From: Linepithema humile
Taxonomy: Eukaryota > Arthropoda > Insecta > Hymenoptera > Formicidae
Assembly (NCBI RefSeq): GCF_040581485.1
Contig: NC_090132.1
Coordinates: 1-64,000, forward strand
Direction: 5' to 3'
Length of the DNA: 64,000 nucleotides
Below, one piece after another: positions 12,089 through 19,853 of this stretch (position 1 is the first letter of the stretch; every line of letters begins with the position of its first letter). The translations under genes and the position numbers were made by a program. The notes under the pieces were generated by a model. It was not told the DNA's origin. It made no database searches and worked only from the letters and a program-made list of their open reading frames with translations.

Positions 12089-12176
12089 TGTGCGCTCTTG
12101 GCACCGCAGAATGACTCTTGCGAGCCACTCCACGGTGAGCCTTCTCACCACGACAAGGTGGCGCACAACGAGAAGG
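12089..12176 (-). ncRNA. HDV-like self-cleaving ribozyme candidate at 5' end of element A
   Basis: On the minus strand, 88 nt fold as a nested double pseudoknot. P1 is CCTTCTC/GAGAAGG, P2 is TGTGCGC/GCGCACA and P3 is CCAC/GTGG with loop CTTGTC. P4 has CACCG/CGGTG, then about 9 further pairs closed by a GCAA tetraloop. The J4/2 strand reads CCAA, fitting the C-N-R-A pattern around the HDV catalytic cytosine. P1 starts exactly at the telomere junction, where self-cleavage would release the element 5' end. I could not assign P1.1 convincingly. HDV-like ribozymes are known at the 5' ends of R2 and several other insect non-LTR elements. Confidence 0.75.
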
Positions 12177-12220
12177 AACCTAACCTAACCTAACCTAACC
12201 TAACCTAACCTAACCTAACC
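12177..12220. repeat. Interstitial telomeric repeats between A and B
   Basis: About 44 bp of perfect CCTAA repeat separates the 5' end of A from the poly(A) tail of B. This shows that one insertion occurred only a few repeats from the other. Confidence 0.97.
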
Positions 12221-12364
12221 TTTTTTTTTTTTTTTTTTTTTGTTTCGAGGACCTGACGGTCACCCGTCAGGCCCCCTCGAGGGTGGAAATCTTCAAAAGA
12301 CTCCTCCCGTCGTGCAAGGGCTGAGAATTGCTACCCCTCAGCCTGACGGGAGGGAGTGTCGGAT
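12221..12364 (-). other. Structured 3' end of element B
   Basis: Immediately inside the poly(A) tail (12221-12241) is a strong stem-loop at about 12246-12281 (CGAGG/CCTCG and CCTGACGG/CCGTCAGG). A second stem, CTCCCGTC/GACGGGAG, encloses GGCTGAG/CTCAGCC at about 12300-12355. The sequence GGAAATCTTC.AAAGAC between them is shared with element A. The segment differs from that of element C at almost no position. Confidence 0.75.
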
Positions 12365-15300
12365 TCACCGCTCACCCTGACTAGTCAGGAATGAACGGTG
12401 CCTACCGACTAAAACCACCCCCGCGAAATCCACATGCGCCGGCGTGATCAGGGGGAGACCAAGGTATTTACGAACTAGCGCATTCCATCTCGATCTCCCC
12501 CCTATGCTGGTCCTGGTGTCAGGATCTTGATCCCGTGGTGGTCCAGTTGTGGTCCGGACTCTCCTGTCCCCGCTACCATCTACACGGACCCGTGAGGAGC
12601 CTGGTTGGGGAGAACCTGACCGGTCAGGATCACATCCCCTCGGCTTCTTGGAGTCCACCTGAGGGGGGCTTGTCGAGTCCTCCCTCGGTCGCTTGGATTC
12701 CCCCGCACCTCCCAACTCAACATCCATTTCTGGAGATGAGAGGGAAGGGGGAAGGATCGGTTGGGACTCCTCACTGTCCTCTTCTCTGGGCCTCGATGCA
12801 CCAACCGGTAGCCTCAACGGAGGAATCGGAGGGCAATCGTTGCTCCCGGACCTGTGGGCTGACGGGAGCCCTTTGAGGGCACATAGCGGACAATGCGGCC
12901 TCTTCCTGCAAGAGCCCGCCGTATGGCCCTCCTCTCCACAGCGGTAACAGCATTGTGCCCGATCCATAGTGGATGGGCAGTTCAGCTGTACATGACCCCG
13001 GCCTAAACACTTGAAGCATTGCGCAGGGCGGCTCTGAAGGAGCTCAACCCTGGCATCCGACCAACCAATCCTCACTTTACCGGCACTTGCGATCCTCATC
13101 GCCGGTTCCGCGGGGCATTGGGCCCAAATCAGGCTTAGGCCTCTACGGCCTGAATTCTGAGTCCTGCCCACTCGGATCTCCTCGACCCCACATCCTCCCA
13201 ATCGGGAGAGAGCCGCGGTTATATCCTCGCGCGAGGTGTACTCCTCCAGACCAACGAGTCGGAGATCCAGTCTTCTCGTCGGCCTGGTGACCCTCACCTC
13301 TTCCGCTTGGTCCGCCATCACGTCCCTAATGCGACCAGCGAGGTCGTCCGCCTTCTGCTTGGAGTTTTCTCCCGAGATCTCCAAGAGAACTCCTCCATTT
13401 CTGGCCTTCCTCATGGTCAAGGACCCTATATTAAGGTCCTTAATGTCTATCCTCTCCTTGGCCTTTTTCATTACTTCCGCGTAACTTCCAGCAGTTGTAA
13501 TTGATACAGCCGCCGAGCGTGGCAACCTTCTCTTGATCCCCGCAAGAGATGGGCCTCCCTTTGAGGGCTGCGACGGCTGCGTTCCTCCAGACCTCTTGGC
13601 GGTGGAAGAGGGTGGCATGGTAGGCCCATGAGGCCCCGTATCTTCCCTCTTCTTTCTGCCTCCTTTCCCCACAGTGGTCCAGGTGGTTTCTGCCCCCCGC
13701 AAGGGAGGCGCAGGTCCACCTGTCGGTAAATCCTCCTCCGATAAATCCTCCACCCCACAGGGTGGGGGGGGTATCCGGGGGGGTGCGGCACCAGACCCCT
13801 TCTTCCTTTTCTTCGTCCTCTTGCTTCCTTTAGGATCCGGTAGTACCGGGGCAGGAGCGGTACGTCCGCCCAGTCCCAGGGAATCCACGCGATCCTTTCC
13901 TCCTTTAGGACCCGGTAGTACCGAAGCAGGGGCGGTTCGTCCGCCCAGCTCCAGGGAATCCATTCGGTCCTCCATCCTCCTCACCGCTTCCATCACCGAG
14001 ACCAACGACCTGCTGACCTCCGTGACGAGCTGTAGACTCATCCTATCCGAATCTGGGATTCGACGCAAAGAGTCCATCTCCAGATCCGTATCAATATTGG
14101 GGTCGGTCAGACCGGTAGATGCAGCAACAGTGGCGCTCCCCAATTCCGATCGCCCCAACGGTTCCCTACCTAAAGTGGGGGACATAGGGTCCCTAATCAA
14201 CGGGCCCTCCGGATTGGAGGCCTTTGCCTTCATAAAGCGGATAACATTTTCCGCTTTGGCCAATTTCCTTATAAGATTTTCATTCTGGGCCTTATAGGCC
14301 GTATTGTCCTTTTCAACCGTGATAACCCGGGATTTCCAGTATCCCGGGTCCCCTACCTTGTCAGCTCTGGTAGCCAGAGTCCTCAAAACCTCTCTAAGGA
14401 GGTATACATTTAATTTAATCTTCCCACTAAGGGAACCCTTCATGTTTGAAGTGACCGATCTCGCATGCTCGATCTCATCCAGGCAACTGTCGGCGTGGAC
14501 CACGATTTCCCTTGCCGAACCACGCTCCATCTGTTGGAGGCGATGTTCAGCAGTTGCACGCTGGTCCCCAGTGAGAGGCGGTGGGCGCACCATTAAGGCC
14601 GACGTCCCCGCAGTCTCCATGTCCTCTTCCCTGTAGGGGAATTTCTTCCCTTTCTTCCTTCGAATATTATCCTTTCCTCTTTCCGATCCAGACGTGGACA
14701 GGGCCTTAAAAGGACCCGTCCCATCCTTTCTGGGCCTTCCCTGTGCTCTATGAAGCGCAGGTAGGCGCCACTTCTCCCGGGGAGGTACATCCTCCTCTTC
14801 AGGGCCCGTATAGGGCCTAGAGGAGGGGAAGTTCTCTCCAGATCCCAAATCCGACTCCCCCTCCAAGTCCGAATCCAAAGGACCCAGACCAGGGGGTGGG
14901 ACGGTGTCCTCTTCATCAGAGGAGATGGTCATCTCCACCACCTCGGTAGCGGGTTTCTTCCCCTCTTCCTTCTTCTTTCCTTCTATCGGACCTGGTCCCC
15001 TCTCCACCGTAATGGTGCCAGGGGCCAATAGCTCCTGGGATGTTACCACAGGACCATGGTCTGAGTCCGAAGAATCCATATCCCTATGCATTTCCTCCAG
15101 GAGTCTGCTCTTCCTTTGCCCCTCCCTGAAAACAGGGGGACCAATCCCACCTCTAAGTCGGAGAGGGGTATTATCCGCCTTCTCCGGGGATTTATATCCC
15201 AGCTGTCCGTATTCGTACGGTCTACCCGATTTCCGTAGAAATTCCATTGCCCTATTAACCTCTTCTTTCTGTTTCAGGTCGGAGCCCAGCAGTTCAGTAG

Positions 15301-15805
15301 CAGTCAACAGGACAACACACGCATGTCGGTAAGTATGCCTTAATTTCTTTCTCTTCCATTTTTCAGGAACTACATCCTTCATACGACGGTCATAGCGAGA
15401 CCACAACCCAAGGACAGAATCCGCCATTTCCTTTCTCGTTGGTATTTGGAATGTGCTCCTTCCACCAGGACCCATAGTTTTATAAAATTCCCATGACATG
15501 TCTATATCACACCTACATCTCTTTACTCCACAACCCAGTCTTCCTGCTATGAAGCAGTAAATCCCGCACAGGTCTTTCGCGAACACCATAGAACGTTCCG
15601 AAAACAGTCTCTCACTCTGACTATACAGGGCACACACTGATCCGATAGCTCTATTGACCACTGAGCTCGGTGAACACTCAGTGGTCAGCCCGTCGCTAGA
15701 TGACGACATGACAGGAGCCGGGACAGGACTCCCACCACGCCGGTCCCTGGGGGTCCGACTCCCCTGAGACGGTACACTATGTCCTTTTTCTTTGCCCATG
15801 TCCAT
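12365..15805 (-). CDS. Element B ORF1: long Gag-like protein, 1146 aa
   Basis: This is a zinc-knuckle protein of an element with no reverse transcriptase. An N-terminal domain of about 190 residues has cysteines spaced CX3CX7CX4CXC near residues 79-102, the same spacing as in element C and not found in A. Acidic low-complexity sequence, a coiled-coil-like stretch near 491-525 and a tandem duplication (LGGRTAP unit twice) follow. Then come the SAAVSIT domain shared by all four elements and three zinc knuckles at about 929-1000 (CFKCLGRGHVQLNC, CYRCGEEGHTAGSC, then a CX2CX8HX6C finger). The last roughly 100 residues extend beyond the family's usual end. This tail is encoded by DNA that is 3' UTR in element C. 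Confidence 0.9.
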   Translation of the reverse strand: MDMGKEKGHSVPSQGSRTPRDRRGGSPVPAPVMSSSSDGLTTECSPSSVVNRAIGSVCALYSQSERLFSERSMVFAKDLCGIYCFIAGRLGCGVKRCRCDIDMSWEFYKTMGPGGRSTFQIPTRKEMADSVLGLWSRYDRRMKDVVPEKWKRKKLRHTYRHACVVLLTATELLGSDLKQKEEVNRAMEFLRKSGRPYEYGQLGYKSPEKADNTPLRLRGGIGPPVFREGQRKSRLLEEMHRDMDSSDSDHGPVVTSQELLAPGTITVERGPGPIEGKKKEEGKKPATEVVEMTISSDEEDTVPPPGLGPLDSDLEGESDLGSGENFPSSRPYTGPEEEDVPPREKWRLPALHRAQGRPRKDGTGPFKALSTSGSERGKDNIRRKKGKKFPYREEDMETAGTSALMVRPPPLTGDQRATAEHRLQQMERGSAREIVVHADSCLDEIEHARSVTSNMKGSLSGKIKLNVYLLREVLRTLATRADKVGDPGYWKSRVITVEKDNTAYKAQNENLIRKLAKAENVIRFMKAKASNPEGPLIRDPMSPTLGREPLGRSELGSATVAASTGLTDPNIDTDLEMDSLRRIPDSDRMSLQLVTEVSRSLVSVMEAVRRMEDRMDSLELGGRTAPASVLPGPKGGKDRVDSLGLGGRTAPAPVLPDPKGSKRTKKRKKGSGAAPPRIPPPPCGVEDLSEEDLPTGGPAPPLRGAETTWTTVGKGGRKKREDTGPHGPTMPPSSTAKRSGGTQPSQPSKGGPSLAGIKRRLPRSAAVSITTAGSYAEVMKKAKERIDIKDLNIGSLTMRKARNGGVLLEISGENSKQKADDLAGRIRDVMADQAEEVRVTRPTRRLDLRLVGLEEYTSREDITAALSRLGGCGVEEIRVGRTQNSGRRGLSLIWAQCPAEPAMRIASAGKVRIGWSDARVELLQSRPAQCFKCLGRGHVQLNCPSTMDRAQCCYRCGEEGHTAGSCRKRPHCPLCALKGLPSAHRSGSNDCPPIPPLRLPVGASRPREEDSEESQPILPPSLSSPEMDVELGGAGESKRPREDSTSPPQVDSKKPRGCDPDRSGSPQPGSSRVRVDGSGDRRVRTTTGPPRDQDPDTRTSIGGRSRWNALVRKYLGLPLITPAHVDFAGVVLVGRHRSFLTSQGER
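13836..13968 (-). repeat. Internal tandem duplication in element B ORF1
   Basis: Two adjacent in-frame copies of about 24 codons both encode DSL.LGGRTAP..VLP.PKG. Element C has one copy at the matching place (LLEMGGRTAP). The copies differ at a few codons, so the duplication is not brand new. Confidence 0.8.
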
Positions 15806-16263
15806 ATAAAGAAAAATTGGTTTGTTGACGGTGTGTCCTTCACCGTGTTTTATATCGGAGTTTTCCCTCTCCTAGACCGATTGCCCACCCTAGGCTTACG
15901 AGCTCGGTCTACCCGGGTCTTTTTATAGAGGTTTTACCACCCTCGCAGCCCGTGATAGTGCCACCACACTATCACCGGCCCCCGGCCCCACAAACTGGGG
16001 TTACGGTATGTGACGCTTACGCCCCCCTCGTGCAATGGGGGCTCGACCGTTATGCCGGAGCACCGGCGTGCTAACGAGGCTGGTCAGGCCCCGGCTTTTT
16101 TCTCGAGGTAATGCTCCTCTATCCTGGGGGTGTGTTTTAAATAAACACACCTATCGAGTCCAGGCACCCGGGCGATTGAAGTCAGGGCCGCCAACCCCTT
16201 CCGGCTAATCGGGACAAGTCCCTTGAGGGGTAGCCGGACCCCCGTTCCCTCCTAAGAAGGAAC
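15806..16263 (-). other. 5' UTR of element B
   Basis: From about 16015 outward this leader is identical, as far as I can read, to that of element C. Near ORF1 it carries a hairpin (GTGATAGTG/CACTATCAC at about 15952). In C the arms are changed to GTGAT.GCG/CGC.ATCAC while the pairing is preserved. Confidence 0.75.
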
Positions 16264-16351
16264 TGTGCGCTCTTAGCACCGCGGAAACACCTTTTCAGGT
16301 ATTCCCCCGGTGAGCCCTCTCACCACGACAAGGTGGCGCACAACGAGAGGG
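16264..16351 (-). ncRNA. HDV-like self-cleaving ribozyme candidate at 5' end of element B
   Basis: This is an 88-nt fold like that of element A. P1 is CCCTCTC/GAGAGGG, a C-G pair replacing the T-A pair of A. P2 (TGTGCGC/GCGCACA) and P3 (CCAC/GTGG) are unchanged. P4 has the CACCG/CGGTG base and a rebuilt ten-pair upper helix capped by GAAA. J4/2 reads CTAA (C-N-R-A). The upper P4 sequence differs almost completely from A yet still pairs, which is strong covariation evidence. Confidence 0.78.
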
Positions 16352-16390
16352 AACCTAACCTAACCTAACCTAACCTAACCTAACCTAACC
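16352..16390. repeat. Interstitial telomeric repeats between B and C
   Basis: About 39 bp of CCTAA repeat in the same register as the other junctions. Confidence 0.97.
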
Positions 16391-16879
16391 TTTTTTTTTT
16401 TTTTTTGTTGTTTCGAGGACCTGACGGTCACCCGTCAGGCCCCCTCGAGGGTGGAAATCTTCAAAAGACTCCTCCCGTCGTGCAAGGGCTGAGAATTGCT
16501 ACCCCTCAGCCTGACGGGAGGGAGTGTCGGATTCACCGCTCACCCTGACTAGTCAGGAATGAACGGTGCCTACCGACTAAAACCACCCCGCGAAAGCCAC
16601 ATGCGCCGGCGTGATCAGGGGGAGACCAAGGTATTTACGAACTAGCGCATTCCATCTCGATCTCCCCCCTATGCTGGTCCTGGTGTCAGGATCTTGATCC
16701 CAATAAGTGGGTCCGGTTGTGATCCGGACTGCCCTATCCTCGCTACCATCTTCACGGGCCTTATGCGGGCCCTAAATTGAGGTGGGCCTAACCTGGTTAG
16801 GCTAAGACCCACTCACCTCCTTTCCGGTTTCCAGGGGAGGATAAAGATGATGACCGGAGCCAGTCCTCGTCCTCCTCTT
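16391..16879 (-). other. 3' region of element C
   Basis: From the poly(A) tail to about 16700 the sequence matches element B almost base for base. In B the same DNA encodes the end of ORF1. Here ORF1 has already stopped, so it is untranslated. An overlapping reading frame at 16797-17162 is a by-product of Gag coding bias. Confidence 0.75.
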
Positions 16880-19132
16880 CTATCCCTCGTTGAAATTCGG
16901 CGAGGCCCCACCAGTTCCAATCCCGTTGCTGAGACCGGAAGAGGGGAACGTTGGGGTCGCCCGTTTCCCCGCAATATCCCGTACATAATCCCTCCGAGGA
17001 GGGATTGGGGGACACAGCACGCCTCCAGTCTTGTGGCCCGAGGGACGCCCACTCAAGGCACACAATGGGCAGTGCGGCTTTGCCCCACATTTCCCCGCCG
17101 TGTGGCCCTCCATGCCACAACGGTAGCAGCAGCGGGCCCGATCCAAATTGGAGGGACACCACTGCTGCAAATGACCTCTACCCAGGCACTTGAAACACTG
17201 GGCTTCTCTTTGCCTGAAAAGTTCGACGTTCACAGGGGCCCATCCGATCCTTATGTGGCCCAGGTCCGCTAGCCTTTCAGCCGCTTCCTCTGGGCATTGG
17301 GCCCAGACCGTGGTAAGGCCCGAACGTCCCACGGTGCGGGTCTCCCCGATCCTGATATCGTCCGCACTGCAGCCCCCCGAGAGGGAGATTGCGTCGACGA
17401 TTTCCTTGCGAGAGGTCTGGTCCCCCAGACCAACGAGTCGGATACTACTCCTCCTCGAAAGTCTGGAGACCCTAATATCCCCCGATAAATCCCTTGTTGC
17501 CTCACGGATCCTGTGGGCCAGGTCGTCCGCCTTCTCACTGGAGTCCTTATGAAGCTCCAGGAGGATTCCTCCCTTCCTAGTCTTCCTCATCTTGAGGGAA
17601 TGTATCCCGATTTCCTCAAGATGGATCCTTTCCTTAGCCAACTTCATGGCCTCCGCGTAATTTCCCGAAGGAGAGAAAATCTCCACTGCGGGACTCCGCG
17701 GGGTTCTCTTCCTTTCCCTGATGTCAGGTGAGCCACCCGAAGAGGGTTGGATCACCTTCACCTCCCTTACCTTATTGGTGGAAGTGGGAGGGGTTAGTGG
17801 GGGCCTCAGTGGCGCCCTATCCCTCTTTCTTCCATCTCCCTTCGCCACCTTGGACCACTTAGTGGGCGGTTCTACCTCCGAAGAAGGGAGGTCGGGCCCT
17901 CCGCTCGGCGAGTCCAGTCCCGAAGAGTCCTCACCCTCCCTCAAGGGAGAGAGGGGGATTTTTGGGACTCCTTTCCCTTTGTTCCTCTTCCTTCCTTTGG
18001 CCTCTTCACGCACCGGGGAAGGAGCGGTACGTCCGCCCATCTCTAGTAGCGCGATACGGCACTCCATCCTTTTCAGAGAGAAGACCACTGAAGCCAGTGT
18101 CTTCCTCATATCCTCACCATCTCTGCCCAAGGGATGATGTGGAATATCCTCCTTCTCCGTGTCAGCAGTGGGGTCTGACGATGGATCGGACTTATCCGAA
18201 GTCAACGCATATCCATCCGAGGAAACCTCTTCTGACATTCCCAATGTCGGAGGGACGAGATTTTCCACATGGGAAGACTCTAATCTCCGACACCTTTCCC
18301 TTAAAGTGCGGATTTCAGTATCCGCGTCTTCCAGCTTCCTTGAAAGGGTCTCAACCATATCCCTTTGTGCAGCGTTGTCCTTTTCCAAGGCACAGACACG
18401 AGCACGCCACTCCTCCAAGACCTTATCCCCGCCTTTTCCCCCACTCTCTGGAATCAAGGGGTCCCCACTTCCACTCTCTTTCCAGATGAGGGTGGTGTCA
18501 ACCTTGTGCCGATCACACACAAGATGTCCACGGGCGAAAGGTAATCCCATTTCCCTTAGATGCATTTCTGCCCTTTTAAAAATGTTCTCTTCTTCTTTTA
18601 GGTCCCCGCCAAGCAGATCAGCACCCGCAGTCAGGACAACACACCCAAGAAGGTAAGTATAACTTAGCCTCTTTTCCTTTTCAGGGTCCGTACTCCTAAA
18701 CAATGTTTCCATTGTATGCCAAACCCGAACAATGGATTCACCCATTTCCAGTCCCGTTAAGTGGAGCGTGCTCTCTCCATCCTCCTCCGCAATAAACCTC
18801 AAAAGGTCCCATTCCTTATCAGAGTTGCAGTCACAATTCACCGCACCACACTTAAACCTGTCTTTGAAGAAGCAGGTGGTCCGACACAAATCCGATATAA
18901 AATTCGGATGGAAATCGTGGCACAGACGTCCTAGTTTCCCTTTCCTTTTATACAGTGCGCACACTGAACCGATCACTATGTTAATTGCAGAGCTCGGCGA
19001 ACACCCTGCAATTAGCCCGACGTACGATGACGACGCAGCGGAGGCCGGGACAGGACCTCCACTACGCCGGTCCCTGGGGGTCCGAATCCCCTGAGACGGT
19101 AAGCCTTCCTCTTGTTTCGTTGCCATTCCCAT
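16880..19132 (-). CDS. Element C ORF1: Gag-like protein, 750 aa
   Basis: The protein is homologous to element B ORF1 along its length but shorter. The N terminus shares the SQG.RTPRDRR motif and the cysteine spacing CX3CX7CX4CXC (about residues 84-104). A coiled-coil-like stretch lies near 235-275. The SPAVEI domain, alignable with all four elements, precedes three zinc knuckles at about 642-715 (CFKCLGRGHLQQWC, CYRCGMEGHTAGKC, then a CX2CX8HX6C finger). The frame is intact. It probably packages the element RNA and binds a partner's ORF2 in trans, which is inference from gag-only telomeric elements elsewhere. Confidence 0.9.
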   Translation of the reverse strand: MGMATKQEEGLPSQGIRTPRDRRSGGPVPASAASSSYVGLIAGCSPSSAINIVIGSVCALYKRKGKLGRLCHDFHPNFISDLCRTTCFFKDRFKCGAVNCDCNSDKEWDLLRFIAEEDGESTLHLTGLEMGESIVRVWHTMETLFRSTDPEKEKRLSYTYLLGCVVLTAGADLLGGDLKEEENIFKRAEMHLREMGLPFARGHLVCDRHKVDTTLIWKESGSGDPLIPESGGKGGDKVLEEWRARVCALEKDNAAQRDMVETLSRKLEDADTEIRTLRERCRRLESSHVENLVPPTLGMSEEVSSDGYALTSDKSDPSSDPTADTEKEDIPHHPLGRDGEDMRKTLASVVFSLKRMECRIALLEMGGRTAPSPVREEAKGRKRNKGKGVPKIPLSPLREGEDSSGLDSPSGGPDLPSSEVEPPTKWSKVAKGDGRKRDRAPLRPPLTPPTSTNKVREVKVIQPSSGGSPDIRERKRTPRSPAVEIFSPSGNYAEAMKLAKERIHLEEIGIHSLKMRKTRKGGILLELHKDSSEKADDLAHRIREATRDLSGDIRVSRLSRRSSIRLVGLGDQTSRKEIVDAISLSGGCSADDIRIGETRTVGRSGLTTVWAQCPEEAAERLADLGHIRIGWAPVNVELFRQREAQCFKCLGRGHLQQWCPSNLDRARCCYRCGMEGHTAGKCGAKPHCPLCALSGRPSGHKTGGVLCPPIPPRRDYVRDIAGKRATPTFPSSGLSNGIGTGGASPNFNEG

Positions 19133-19590
19133 AAACGATAACTTGGTTTGTTGACAGTGTGTCCTTCACCGGATTTTATATCGGAGTTTTTCCTCTCCTA
19201 GACCGACTGCCCACCCTGGGCTTACGAGCTCGATCTACCCGGGTCTTTTTATAGAGGTTTTACCACCCTCGCAGCCCGTGATGCGCCGCCACACGCAATC
19301 ACCGGCCCCCGGCCCCACAAACTGGGGTTACGGTATGGGACGCTATCGCCCCCCTCGTGCAATGGGGGCTCGACCGTTATGCCGGAGCACCGGCGTGCTA
19401 ACGAGGCTGGTCAGGCCCCGGCTTTTTTCTCGAGGTAATGCTCCTCTATCCTGGGGGTGTGTTTTAAATAAACACACCTATCGAGTCCAGGCACCCGGGC
19501 GATTGAAGTCAGGGCCGCCAACCCCTTCCGGCTAATCGGGACAAGTCCCTTGAGGGGTAGCCGGACCCCCGTTCCCTCCTAAGAAGGAAC
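19133..19590 (-). other. 5' UTR of element C
   Basis: With the ribozyme, this leader is the same length as that of B (546 bp from ORF1 ATG to element end). It is essentially identical to B distally, and only the first 200 bp next to ORF1 show scattered, partly compensatory substitutions. Confidence 0.75.
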
Positions 19591-19678
19591 TGTGCGCTCT
19601 TAGCACCGCGGAAACACCTTTTCAGGTATTCCCCCGGTGAGCCCTCTCACCACGACAAGGTGGCGCACAACGAGAGGG
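19591..19678 (-). ncRNA. HDV-like self-cleaving ribozyme candidate at 5' end of element C
   Basis: The sequence equals the element B ribozyme: P1 CCCTCTC/GAGAGGG, P2 TGTGCGC/GCGCACA, P3 CCAC/GTGG, GAAA-capped P4 and J4/2 CTAA. It starts at the telomere junction. Confidence 0.78.
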
Positions 19679-19732
19679 AACCTAACCTAACCTAACCTAA
19701 CCTAACCTAACCTAACCTAACCTAACCTAACC
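19679..19732. repeat. Innermost telomeric repeat block
   Basis: About 54 bp of CCTAA repeat. It ends in CCCTGACTCTGACTCTGACC, where non-telomeric sequence begins. It is the most internal TTAGG block in the window. Confidence 0.95.
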
Positions 19733-19853
19733 CTGACTCTGACTCTGACCAAAAATAGTGCTGGATTCAGCCGAAATTCGTACCGAGAGTGATCCGAAGG
19801 GGGGACCGGACTCAGACTACGCCCCACCCCGACCAGAGTCAGGATCTCCCAGA

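Larger units (their letters stand above)
4982..12176 (-). mobile_element. Element A: intact telomere-inserted R1-clade non-LTR retrotransposon
   Basis: This is a full-length element of about 7.2 kb with a 20-nt poly(A) tail at its tip-facing end, a 3' UTR, ORF2, ORF1, a 5' UTR and a 5'-terminal ribozyme-like structure. It has telomeric repeat on both sides. Both ORFs are open and overlap-free, and the catalytic motifs are intact, so it may be active. On the CCTAA strand the junctions are AACC|T(n) at the 3' end and (5' end)|AACCTAACC. Target-primed reverse transcription must therefore have started from a nick between C and T of CCTAA. The domain set and target match the TRAS/SART group of telomere-specific R1-clade elements. 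I cannot assign it to a named family without a tree. Confidence 0.93.
12221..16351 (-). mobile_element. Element B: gag-only telomeric non-LTR element
   Basis: This complete-looking unit of about 4.1 kb has a 21-nt poly(A) tail, 3' hairpins, one long ORF, a 5' UTR and an 88-nt terminal ribozyme-like structure, and is flanked by CCTAA repeats. It has no endonuclease or reverse transcriptase on either strand. The single ORF is open over 1146 codons, so this is not a decayed copy. Its ends resemble those of autonomous element A, implying mobilisation in trans by an A-type ORF2. It parallels the gag-only HeT-A of Drosophila in coding content. Confidence 0.88.
16391..19678 (-). mobile_element. Element C: second gag-only telomeric non-LTR element
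   Basis: This unit of about 3.3 kb has a 16-nt poly(A) tail, a shared 3' region, one 750-codon ORF, a 5' UTR and a terminal ribozyme-like structure, and lies between telomeric repeats. Its terminal regions match element B with only a handful of differences. Its protein is strongly diverged from B. Like B it lacks endonuclease and reverse transcriptase. Two independent intact copies argue that the gag-only form is a stable lineage rather than a chance deletion. Confidence 0.88.

Noticed and set aside
16797..17162. 121-codon minus-strand ORF overlapping the end of element C ORF1
   Set aside because: It translates the zinc-knuckle DNA in a shifted frame and shows no motif; it is a by-product of GC-rich coding sequence.
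4982..19678. Reading A, B and C as one long composite element
   Set aside because: Each unit has its own poly(A) tail, 5' ribozyme and flanking TTAGG, so they are three separate insertions.
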